Notes under the pieces: generated by a model
Told to the model about the DNA's origin: nothing
Databases searched by the model: none
Seen by the model: only the letters and a program-made list of their open reading frames with translations
Source: Candidatus Accumulibacter necessarius
GTDB taxonomy: Bacteria > Pseudomonadota > Gammaproteobacteria > Burkholderiales > Rhodocyclaceae
Direction of reading: 5' to 3'
Assembly: GCA_017302435.1 (NCBI GenBank)
Contig: JAFLDL010000005.1
Location: 1 to 64,000, forward strand
Length of the DNA: 64,000 bases
Translations under genes and position numbers: made by a program
Part shown: piece after piece, positions 17,062 through 25,383 of the stretch
Layout of the letters: each line of letters begins with the position of its first letter
Position numbering within the stretch: the first letter of the stretch is position 1

Positions 17062-18978
17062 TTATTCCCGCCGTGGCTGAAACGCCATCGAGCGTGCCGA
17101 GACGCTGAAGGCATCCGAGAAGCAGGCACCGTCTTCGGCGCCGTGCTGCTTGAGGAAGGGGAAGATCGCTTCGACCATGCGCACCGAGCCGCAGGCGTAG
17201 ATTTCGTGCTGCTTGAGTTCCGGGAAGTCCTCGAGAATGGCTTCATGGACCAGTCCGGTGCGTCCGTTCCAGGCGTCGTCCGCCGCCGGCTCGGAGAGAA
17301 CCGGAATGAAGTGGAAATTTTCGTGCTCGCGCGCCCATTGCGCTGGCAGTTCCGGCAGATAGAGATCCCTGAGCGTCTTCACGCCCCAGTAAAGATGGAT
17401 CTGGCGCTTGAGCCCGCGCTGGAAGGCATCTTCGACCATGCTCTTGACCGGCGCGAAGCCGGTGGCGCCGGCGACGAAGACGATCGGCCGCTCGGATTCG
17501 CGCAGGCTGAAGTCGCCGATCGGGCCCTCGAAGCGGATTTCGTCGCCTTCCTTCATCGCCTCGAAAACGTGCGTCGTGAAGCGGCCGCCGGGCATCAGCC
17601 GGATCTGGAGTTCGACGAATTCGGCTTCGTGCGGTGGATTGGCAAACGAGAAGGCGCGCCGTTGTCCGTCGTCAAGGATGATGTTGATATACTGCCCGGC
17701 CTTGAACCTTATCTGCTGGCCTGCCGGCAGCTTGAGCAGGACGCGCATGACGTCATGGGTGAGCTTCTCGAGCTTGACGACGCGGCCGCTGTATTCCTGG
17801 AAGCCTTTTGGCGCCGTGCTCGCCTGGTACTCGATCTCGACGTCGTCGAGTGCCGTCGCGCAGCACATCAGCACCTTGCCCTGCGCCAGCTCTGCCGCAG
17901 ACAGTGCGCTGGGCTGGTAGAGGCCGGGGTCGACCCTGCCCTGCAGCACCGTACACTTGCAGACGCCGCAGCCGCCGTTGCGGCACTCGTAGGGCAGGTT
18001 GATTTCCTGTCGCAGGCCGGCGTCGAGCAGTGTTTCGTCGAAACGCGCGCTCACGGCTTTGTGATCGGGGTGGAAGGTGATCGAAGTCAGCGCCTTCGCT
18101 GAGCCGAGCCGCTTCGGGGGTAGCCAGGGAATCAGGAAGAGCAGGGCGGTGAGACCGAGCACCCAGTACCAGAGGCGCATCGGATCGATCACATAGACGA
18201 GCGCCAGCACCGGCAGTTCGAACCAGTCGAATTCGATGTTGGTCGGTACCACCGACATGTCGGCTTCGCCACCCTGGCTGAGAATCGGCTTGACCAGGGC
18301 AAGCGCCAGGAACATCAGCGTGACCGCGATGGCGATCGGCCACGGCGGGTTGATGTGCGCGCGCGGCACGCGCTGGACGTGCACCCACATGATGATGGCG
18401 ACCACCAGCGGCACACCAATGTGGATGAAGGCCAGCAGCGTGAACAGGCGACTGTTGACGGTTTCGACGTAGAGGAAGTTGCGGATCAGCGTCCCGTTGA
18501 ACATCGGCAGGATGTCGAACCACTCCGCGGTGGCGATGACGACGAACTGTGCCAGCTTGTCCCAGACGAGCATGAAGCCGTTGACGCCGGCGATGTAGAT
18601 CAGCCACAGCAGCGCCACCCCGGTCAGCCACGAGAACGAGCGGAAGCCGCGATAGCGGTCGTAGGCGAAGTGCCGCAGCATGTGCAGCAGCATGGTCAGG
18701 ATCATGCCGTCGGTGGCGTAGCGGTGGATGCTGCGCAGGATGCCGCCGGCCCACCACTGGTTGTGCGTGATCCGCTCGACCGAGTCGTAGGCGTCATGGA
18801 CGCCGGTATCGGCAAAGATGTAGAGGTAAAGACCGGATCCGACGAGCAACCAGAACTGCCAGAAGCTGATCGTTCCCAGGTGGTAGAAGGGGTTGAGCTT
18901 GTCGCCGAAGGCGACGTTGAAGACGTTCTCGACGCGCATGAAGAGCCAGCGCAGGAGTTGTTGCAGGAGTTTGACCAT
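17062..18978 (-). CDS. cytochrome b - [2Fe-2S] ferredoxin - FAD/NAD(P) reductase fusion
   Basis: This 638-residue protein has three modules. Residues 1-290 are a cytochrome b N-terminal domain with two histidine pairs 14 apart (H85/H99 and H186/H200) for two b hemes. Residues 295-385 are a plant-type [2Fe-2S] domain with C332, C337, C340 and C372 or C373. Residues 395-638 are an FNR-type reductase with the flavin motif RAFSF at 441, the pyridine nucleotide loop GATGFAP from 504, and CGSVRMVEA. It lacks the PEWY quinol-oxidation motif of full cytochrome b. It is the last gene of the three-gene operon transcribed from 21177. It probably passes electrons between the quinone pool and NAD(P)H at the inner membrane; the direction is not shown. 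Confidence 0.88.
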   Translation of the reverse strand: MVKLLQQLLRWLFMRVENVFNVAFGDKLNPFYHLGTISFWQFWLLVGSGLYLYIFADTGVHDAYDSVERITHNQWWAGGILRSIHRYATDGMILTMLLHMLRHFAYDRYRGFRSFSWLTGVALLWLIYIAGVNGFMLVWDKLAQFVVIATAEWFDILPMFNGTLIRNFLYVETVNSRLFTLLAFIHIGVPLVVAIIMWVHVQRVPRAHINPPWPIAIAVTLMFLALALVKPILSQGGEADMSVVPTNIEFDWFELPVLALVYVIDPMRLWYWVLGLTALLFLIPWLPPKRLGSAKALTSITFHPDHKAVSARFDETLLDAGLRQEINLPYECRNGGCGVCKCTVLQGRVDPGLYQPSALSAAELAQGKVLMCCATALDDVEIEYQASTAPKGFQEYSGRVVKLEKLTHDVMRVLLKLPAGQQIRFKAGQYINIILDDGQRRAFSFANPPHEAEFVELQIRLMPGGRFTTHVFEAMKEGDEIRFEGPIGDFSLRESERPIVFVAGATGFAPVKSMVEDAFQRGLKRQIHLYWGVKTLRDLYLPELPAQWAREHENFHFIPVLSEPAADDAWNGRTGLVHEAILEDFPELKQHEIYACGSVRMVEAIFPFLKQHGAEDGACFSDAFSVSARSMAFQPRRE

Positions 18979-19074
18979 GGTTGATGTCAGCTCATGAAAT
19001 GGGTAGGGCGTGAGTGGCTGCGACGGGCGAGCGGAGCCAGGAGCAGCATCCGGACTGGTCAGGGCGGGCTGCGA

Positions 19075-19572
19075 TCATTTGAAGAACAGGCCGCCACGGT
19101 CCGGATTGAAGTCGACCACCATCACCTGCGCCGGGGCGAGGGTGATCTGCTCATCCTTGACGTAATCGAAGCCCGGCTTGTCGAGGTTGTCGTCCATCCT
19201 GACCGTCAGCCGATGGCTCCCCGCCGCCACCTCGAAGCGCTTGTATACCGTCGAGACGCCGTCCTTGTAGAGGCCGGTCGGGTGCAGCACGGTGCGGAAG
19301 ATCGGCTCGCCGTCGAGATCCATTTCGAGCCGGATGTCGGAGCGCTCGCGCGGGCAATCCAGCGGGGCGCGCATGTTGGGCGGCATTTTCGCCAGTTCTT
19401 CAGGCGTTCGCTTGCGACACTCGCGTTCGCCGAGGTGGCTGATCGAGAGCTTGATCAAGGCGACGTCGCTCGGGATCTGCTGGTATTTCGGCCAGGTGGC
19501 AAAGGTGCCGATGACCGCGGCAAAAGCGCCGTAGAGGATCACCTGGCCGACGATGGCAGCGGGTTTAAGCAT
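19075..19572 (-). CDS. membrane-anchored protein of the cytochrome b operon
   Basis: This 165-residue protein has one N-terminal transmembrane segment (about residues 5-27) and a soluble, probably periplasmic, beta-rich domain with two cysteines (GERECRK and APLDCPRE). The start overlaps the end of the upstream cytochrome b/MvhD-like gene by 8 bases, and the second cytochrome b fusion begins 96 bases downstream. It is therefore an integral part of the operon and likely an accessory or assembly subunit. I recognise no named family. No heme or iron-sulfur motif is present. Confidence 0.78.
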   Translation of the reverse strand: MLKPAAIVGQVILYGAFAAVIGTFATWPKYQQIPSDVALIKLSISHLGERECRKRTPEELAKMPPNMRAPLDCPRERSDIRLEMDLDGEPIFRTVLHPTGLYKDGVSTVYKRFEVAAGSHRLTVRMDDNLDKPGFDYVKDEQITLAPAQVMVVDFNPDRGGLFFK

Positions 19573-21136
19573 GATGGGAAGCGCTCCGCAGATAGGGTGG
19601 AAGTCGGTCACTCGCGACCGGCAGGGCCTCGAGCCGGGTTCTGAATTCGGCCAGCACCTCGGCCAGCGTCCGGTCATCGTGGGCCGAGGCGGCAAGCAGT
19701 TGCAGGCGCGACGGCGGAACCGTCCTGCGCAGATGTGGTTCGCGCTGGCCAAGCAGGCGCTGGCTGGTCCATAGGTCGCCGAGGCGGAACTCACAGCCGC
19801 CGCTGCGGCAGGTCGCCACCAGCACCCCGTCGGCACCGCCGCGCAGCGCGTATTCGACGAAGGCCGGTGGCAGCATGCCGGCGCAGATCAGGCCGATCAC
19901 CGCGGTGTCGACGGCGGCCAATGGTCCGGCTTCGGCACCGCGCGTGCAGGCAAAGATGATTATCCTGGTCCGGCCTTCGAGTCGTGCCAGTGCAGCTTCG
20001 AGTTGTTCGCGCAGCGCATTGACCGGCTGCTGCGGCATGTCGATGCCGGTAACGAGGGCTTCCCGGCGGCGGAAAGGCGTCGAGGAAGGGCAGGAGCCGG
20101 CGCAGATGCCGCAGCCAGCGCAGAGGTCGGCATCGACGACGGCAAGCCTGAAACCCGGCCGGCTAGAGTGCTGGGTCATCGCGATCGCGGCATAGGGACA
20201 GTCGGCCAGGCAGCGGTCGCAGCCCGTGCAGTTGGCCGGGTCGACGACCGCTGCCGGCTGTGGCCGGGGGTGAGGTAGCAGAGGCAGCGCGAAGAGCAGG
20301 GCGGTGACCCCGAACAGCAACGACCAGACGAGCGCCGGCGAGCTGACGTCGGTCAGCGGATGAAGGAACAGGAGGAACCAGTCGAAATCGAGTGCGCCGG
20401 GTACGGTCGCCAGATTCGCCGGCGGGTTGCTGAGCGCTGGCTTGAGCAGCGCGAGGCCGATCAGGATGGCCAGTGTGGCGACCATGGCGCGCCGCGAGGG
20501 CAGGTAATCGACGTGGCTGATGCGATGCACATGCGCCCAGAGACCAAGGATCAGTAGCAGCGGGACGCCGATGTGGATGAACACCAGCATGGTGAAGAAG
20601 CGGTCGCTGATCGAGTCCGGCGACATGAAGTTGCGCGCCGACGGCTCGCTGAAGATCGGCAGCCAGTCGAGCAGTTCGGCGGTGGCGATGGCCGACAACT
20701 GTGCCAACTGGTCCCAGACGATCCAGTAGCCGCCGATGCCCGCCGCGTAGGCAAGCCAGATCAGAGGGATGCCGGTCATCCACGAATACAGGCGGAAGCC
20801 GTGGTAACGCCCGTAACACCATTCGCGAAAGAGGTGCAGCATCATCACCAGCATGAAGCCATCGGCCGCATAGCGGTGGAGGCTGCGCAGGACGCCGCCG
20901 AGGTACCACTGCTCGAGCGAGAGGTAGCCGATCGACTGGTAGACCGCGTCGATGCCGGTGTCGAGCACCGCGTACAGATAGAGGCCGGTGCCGACGATGA
21001 TCCACAGGAGATACAGACCGATGGCGCCGAGATGGCGCAGCGGGTTGTCCGTGCCACCGAAGGGTACGTCGAGAGCTTCTTCGATGCGCAGAAAAACGCT
21101 GCTCGCGCCGTTGCGCAATGCTGTGTGAAAACTCAC
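19565..21136 (-). CDS. cytochrome b - 2x[4Fe-4S] ferredoxin - MvhD-like fusion
   Basis: This 523-residue protein begins with a cytochrome b module (residues 1-285) holding heme histidines H87/H101 and H188/H202, again 14 apart, and closely resembles the module of the 638-residue protein. Two [4Fe-4S] sites follow: C303/C306/C309/C313 and C339/C342/C345/C349. Residues 390-500 resemble the MvhD/FlpD hydrogenase iron-sulfur subunit, with C397, C418, C443 and C448 and the GGADGVLVATC segment. MvhD domains hand electrons to heterodisulfide-reductase-type complexes. It is the first gene of the operon, behind the FNR-type operator. The electron partner is unknown; a link between quinones and a low-potential carrier is inferred. 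Confidence 0.87.
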   Translation of the reverse strand: MSFHTALRNGASSVFLRIEEALDVPFGGTDNPLRHLGAIGLYLLWIIVGTGLYLYAVLDTGIDAVYQSIGYLSLEQWYLGGVLRSLHRYAADGFMLVMMLHLFREWCYGRYHGFRLYSWMTGIPLIWLAYAAGIGGYWIVWDQLAQLSAIATAELLDWLPIFSEPSARNFMSPDSISDRFFTMLVFIHIGVPLLLILGLWAHVHRISHVDYLPSRRAMVATLAILIGLALLKPALSNPPANLATVPGALDFDWFLLFLHPLTDVSSPALVWSLLFGVTALLFALPLLPHPRPQPAAVVDPANCTGCDRCLADCPYAAIAMTQHSSRPGFRLAVVDADLCAGCGICAGSCPSSTPFRRREALVTGIDMPQQPVNALREQLEAALARLEGRTRIIIFACTRGAEAGPLAAVDTAVIGLICAGMLPPAFVEYALRGGADGVLVATCRSGGCEFRLGDLWTSQRLLGQREPHLRRTVPPSRLQLLAASAHDDRTLAEVLAEFRTRLEALPVASDRLPPYLRSASHHA

Positions 21137-21183
21137 GTCGCTAGGAATCCTGGACCGGTGCCAGCCGCAATTATTAGTCTTTG

Positions 21184-21228
21184 ATTATATTGACGGCGTC
21201 CCTGCGGCGATTTGACACGTGTCAAATC
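21184..21228 (-). promoter_or_regulatory. Crp/FNR-type operator and promoter of the cytochrome b operon
   Basis: A 20-bp perfect palindrome at 21209-21228 contains TTGAC-ACGT-GTCAA, the spacing used by FNR/DNR/NNR-family regulators. On the minus strand TATAAT lies at 21189-21184, which puts +1 near 21177 and the palindrome centre exactly at -41.5, the position for class II activation. The first operon gene starts at 21136. Binding and the identity of the regulator are inferred. Confidence 0.78.
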
Positions 21229-21371
21229 CAAAAAACGTATTTAGAGCCCCCCTTTGCCAAAGCTATTTTTGCGGCTGCCGCCAAGCCTTGCTACGACTGG
21301 GCTGCGCCAGTGATGCGTCAGGGCTGGCTGTGCCGGTTCTTCGCTCCCGCCATCCCGGTTACACTGCCGGC

Positions 21372-24200
21372 ATGACGCCCGAAGAATTCATCGCTCTCTG
21401 GAAAAACAACCCGCTCACCGAGCGCGCCGGGGCGCAGGCCTGGTTCGACGACCTTTGCGAACTGCTCGGCGTCGCCAAGCCGCGCGACCCCGACAACTAC
21501 TGCTTCGAGCGCGGCGCCGGCAAGTCCGGCGGCGGCGACGGCTGGGCTGACGTCTGGATGCGCGGGCGCTTCGGCTGGGAGAACAAGAAGCCCGGACGCG
21601 ACCTGCCGGCGGCGCTCAAGCAGCTCACGGACTACTTCCTGCAGCTCGACAACCCGCCGCTGCTGGTGGTCGCCGACCGTGAGCGTATCGTCATCCACAC
21701 TGCCTTCACCGGCTATCCCGACCAGCCGCGCGAAATCCGCATCGAGCAACTGGCCGACCCGCAGGTCCGCCAGATCCTGCGCTGGGTGTTCACCAACCCG
21801 GAAAAGCTGCGCCCCGAGAAGTCAACCGCGGCGATCACCGCCCAAGCCGCCGGCCACTTCGCCGACCTCGCCGCCGCCATGCGCGGCCGAGGCCAAGATG
21901 GTCAGCGCGTCGCCCATTTCCTCGTCCAGTGCCTGTTCTGCATGTTCGCCGAGGACGAGGCGGTGCTTCCTGCCGGCATCTTCACCGACCTCCTCGCGCA
22001 CGCCCGTGGCGACACCGGCAAGGCCGCCCGCCGCATCGCCACGCTGTTCGCGGCGATGCAGTCGCCCGGCGGCGAATACGGCGACCACGACATCCCCTGG
22101 TTCAACGGCGGCCTCTTCAGCGCCATCGACATCCCGGCGCTCACCGCCGCCGACCTCGCCGCGCTGCACCGCGCTGCCGCCGACATGGACTGGCGCGCCA
22201 TCGACCCGACCATCTTCGGCACGCTGTTCGAGCGCGGCCTCGACCCCGCCGCGCGCGCCCCGCTCGGCGCCCACTACACCGACACCGAGACCATCGCCAA
22301 GCTGATCGACCCGCTCATCCGTGAACCGCTTCTTGCCGAGTGGGACGTGGTCAAGGCCGAAATGGGGGCGAAGCCGAGAAAGGCGCGCGCCCTCCACCAG
22401 GGCTTCCTGCTCCGCCTCGACCGCTTCCGCGTCCTCGACCCGGCCTGCGGCTCGGGCAACTTCCTCTACCTCGCGCTGGCCGCGCTGCGCGACGTCGAGA
22501 AGCGCGCCCACGTCGACGCGCAGGAACTCGGCCTCGGCGCCGAACTGGTCATGCATACCGGCCCGCACAACATCCTCGGGCTGGAAATCAACGACTTCGC
22601 CGCCGAACTGGCGCGCGTCACGGTGTGGATCGGCGACATCCAGTGGTGCCGGCGCAACGGCTACCCGCACGCCGTCAATCCGATTCTCAAGCGGCTCGAC
22701 GGCATTGAACACCGCGACGCGCTGCTCAACCCGGACGGCAGCGAAGCCGAGTGGCCGGCGGCGGATGTGATCACCGGCAACCCGCCGTTCCTCGGAGACA
22801 AGGTCATGCGCGGCGAACTCGGCGACAGCTACGTCGTGACGGTGCGTCGGATCTACGCCGGTCGCGTCCCCGGCGGCGCCGATTTCGTCACCTACTGGTT
22901 CGAGAAGGCGCGGGCGCAGATCGCCGCCGGGCTGACGCAGGCCGCCGGCCTCGTCGCTACCAACTCGATCCGCGGCGGCGCCAACCGCAAGGTGCTCGAA
23001 CGCATCGCCGAAACGACACGTATTTTCGAAGCGTGGAGCGACGAGCCGTGGGTCAACGAAGGCGCCGCCGTGCGCGTGTCGCTGGTCGGATTTGGCCCGT
23101 TTTTCGGCGTCGACCGCAGCAGCCGGCTGGATGGCCGCGAGGTGGCGACGATTCACGCTGACCTGAGCGCAACGGCAGGCATGGACCTGACCAAAGCCCA
23201 GCGGTTGAAAGAAAACGGCGGTGTTTCGTTTATGGGCGTGACGAAATCAGGGCCTTTTGACATCCCGCCAGGCACGGCGCTGGCGCTGCTCGCTTCGCCA
23301 ACCCCTCACGGAAAGCCAAACTCCGATGTGGTATTTCCGTCCATCAACGGCGCTGATTTAGCCAAGCGCTCATCTGGCGACTGGATTATCAACTTCGGCG
23401 GGCAAGGCGAAAGCGAGGCAGCCCTGTACGAAGCACCCTTTGAGTATGCGAGCCGACATATCAAGCCAGTACGCCAGGAGAGCCGCACACCGAAGAACCG
23501 CGAGCAGTGGTGGCTTTTCGAGCGGGCGCGCCCCGAAATGTTCGCTGCCTTTGACAACCAGCCTCGCTAAATCGCAACGTGCCTTGTCGCAAAGCACCGG
23601 TTCTTTGTCTGGCAACAACAGAATGTAGTCCCGGAAAACGTTGTAATCGTCATCGCCCGCGCCGATGACACCACCTTCGGCATCCTGCATTCCCGCTTCC
23701 ACGAACTCTGGTCGCTGCGGCTCGGCACCTCGCTCGAAGACCGTCCGCGCTACACTCCGACCACCTGCTTCGAAACCTTCCCCTTCCCCGCCGGCCTGAC
23801 GCCGCGCGACACCGCGCCGGCGGCCGGTGGAGGTTCCCCGCCGTGCCTGGCCGGCGAGATCGTCGCCGCCAACATCGCCGCTGCCGCCCGCCGCCTCAAC
23901 GAACTGCGCGAAACCTGGCTCAACCCGCCCGAATGGGTCGACTGGGTCATCACCCCGGAAGAGGAAAGAGCCGGCTTCCCCAAACGCCCGGTTGCCAAAC
24001 CCGGCCACGAAGCCGACCTCAAGAAGCGCACCCTGACCAACCTCTACAACGCCCGCCAAGCCTGGCTCGACTTCGCCCACAAGGCGCTTGATGCGGCCGT
24101 AGCCACCGCCTACGGCTGGACCGACTACACCCCGGCGATGCCCGACGACGAAATCCTCCGCCGCTTGCTGGCGCTGAACCTGGAACGCGCCCAAGCTTGA
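21372..24200 (+). pseudogene. MmeI-like type IIL restriction-methylation protein, interrupted by an in-frame stop
   Basis: The reading frame would give 942 residues. It has an N-terminal nuclease motif (D60, E70-N-K72), a helical linker, a methyltransferase core (PACGSGN at about 357, NPPF at 470) and a target-recognition region. At 23568-23570 the frame meets TAA where relatives have a tyrosine codon (R-Y-I-A-T); the frame then continues unbroken for 209 codons (AKHRFFVW, ETFPFP) to 24198. One base change thus splits the gene after residue 732. The truncated product keeps nuclease and methylase motifs but loses part of the recognition/C-terminal region. Base composition is visibly lower in GC around 23160-23650, as if this part was exchanged. 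Confidence 0.82.
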
Positions 24201-24230
24201 TATGTGTATTTTTATGTGTAATATTAGTCC

Positions 24231-24517
24231 ATGCGCTATCTCTGGGACGAAGCCAAACGTCAGGCCAACCTGAGCAAGCATGGCCTCGATTTTGCCGATG
24301 CGGAAAAGGTGTTTGCCGGGCCATTGGTGCTGTTCGAGGATGGACGCGAGGAGTACGGCGAGCAACGCATGATCGGTATCGGCCTGCTTGAAACACTGGT
24401 GGACTGGTGGTACTGATCGTTCATGTCGAGTCCGATGACAGCATCCGTATCATCTCCATGCGAAAGGCCGAAAGCGATGAAACAGACCTCTTCTACCGCA
24501 ACGCCGGATATTTCTGA
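24231..24517 (+). pseudogene. brnT: BrnT-like toxin gene with a frameshift
   Basis: The first frame encodes MRYLWDEAKRQANLSKHGLD through MIGIGLLE and then runs out of homology, with a stop at 24414. The family's C-terminal part, VLIVHVESDDSIRIISMRKA, appears one frame over and ends at 24515-24517. Adding one A to the GAAACAC run near 24391 would restore a full BrnT of about 95 residues. BrnT is a ribonuclease toxin that slows translation. The intact antitoxin gene brnA starts inside the old 3' end, the normal brnTA arrangement. The toxin is therefore probably dead, barring sequencing error. Confidence 0.85.
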
Positions 24518-24800
24518 CGAAGCGCCGCGTTTGACGCAGGCCGATTTCGACCGCGCGAAGTTCAAGGTTGCCGGGCAGGATGCCAGCAAATCGGAATGGC
24601 AATCGGCGGTCCGCACCAAGACCGGCAAGCTCCGCATCAACATCATGCTGGATGCGCCGATTGTCGAGCACTTCAAGGCGCTGGCCGGCGAACGCGGCTA
24701 TCAGACGCTGATCAACGACACCTTGCGTCGCGCCGTGGCCGGCGAGCGGCTGGAGGCCGATTTGCGCATGATCATTCGCGAAGAGTTGCATGCGACCTGA
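24477..24800 (+). CDS. brnA: BrnA-like antitoxin
   Basis: This 107-residue protein begins MKQTSSTATPDISDE. Its C-terminal half is a ribbon-helix-helix type domain with KLRINIMLDAPIVEHFKAL and GYQTLINDTLRRAV, typical of BrnA. BrnA binds BrnT and represses the operon. The ATG at 24477 overlaps the BrnT 3' coding region by 41 bases, as in intact brnTA pairs. The gene looks complete although its toxin is frameshifted, a common end state for toxin-antitoxin loci. Confidence 0.85.
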   Translation: MKQTSSTATPDISDEAPRLTQADFDRAKFKVAGQDASKSEWQSAVRTKTGKLRINIMLDAPIVEHFKALAGERGYQTLINDTLRRAVAGERLEADLRMIIREELHAT

Positions 24801-24836
24801 GGCGGATGCTTCAGCACCGCGTGGAGGTGCTTTTCA

Positions 24837-25208
24837 ATGACTGGCATTCGATTCAGCGAACGTGATGGCAAACGTGAATTTGCCGTAATCCCGATCGAAC
24901 TTTACGAATGCCTTGCCGCCGCGCTGGAGGATGCCGACGATGCGGCGCTGGCCGATGCGGCGTACGCCGTGGACGATGGCTTTCGCATTCCCGCCGCAGT
25001 GGTAAACGCCCTGCTGGAAGGCGAGCAGCCAGTAAGAGTATGGCGCGAACAGCGTGGCCTGACGCAGGATGCGCTCGCTGCCAAAGCGGGAATCAGCAAG
25101 GCATATTTGTGCCAGATCGAAACGCGCAAGCGTGTCGGGGCACTGAAGACCTTGCGGGCCATTGCTGATGCGCCGGCGGTCAGCGTGCCAGACCTCACCT
25201 CCGCCTGA
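24837..25208 (+). CDS. XRE-family helix-turn-helix protein
   Basis: This 123-residue protein has an N-terminal antitoxin-like segment (MTGIRFSERDGKREF, with FAVIPIELYECL) and a Cro/C1-type helix-turn-helix from about residue 65 (WREQRGLTQDALAAKAGISK, then YLCQIETRKR). A strong ribosome site (GGAGG) precedes the ATG at 24837. Such proteins commonly act as antitoxins or local repressors. No toxin gene of its own is adjacent, so it may be an orphan or regulate the brnA region 37 bases upstream. Confidence 0.75.
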   Translation: MTGIRFSERDGKREFAVIPIELYECLAAALEDADDAALADAAYAVDDGFRIPAAVVNALLEGEQPVRVWREQRGLTQDALAAKAGISKAYLCQIETRKRVGALKTLRAIADAPAVSVPDLTSA

Positions 25209-25383
25209 CGCGAAATCCGGCCGGTTTTTCGCGTTCGACCGCAGCCACCCGCACCGCGCTACGGCGCCGCCACGAATTGAAGCGCGGCGCTCCGGCGTGC
25301 TACATTGCCACGGCTGCGCTGTCGCGGCGCGCCGCCGGCCCCGCTGCCGGCCCCGTTCACTGCTGCCGAGAAGGAGATTCCCG

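Noticed and set aside
21822..23156. A 444-codon minus-strand frame opposite the MmeI-like gene, and similar antisense frames opposite the GGDEF-EAL and HlyD genes
   Set aside because: They mirror codon bias of the real genes and show no motifs or ribosome sites.
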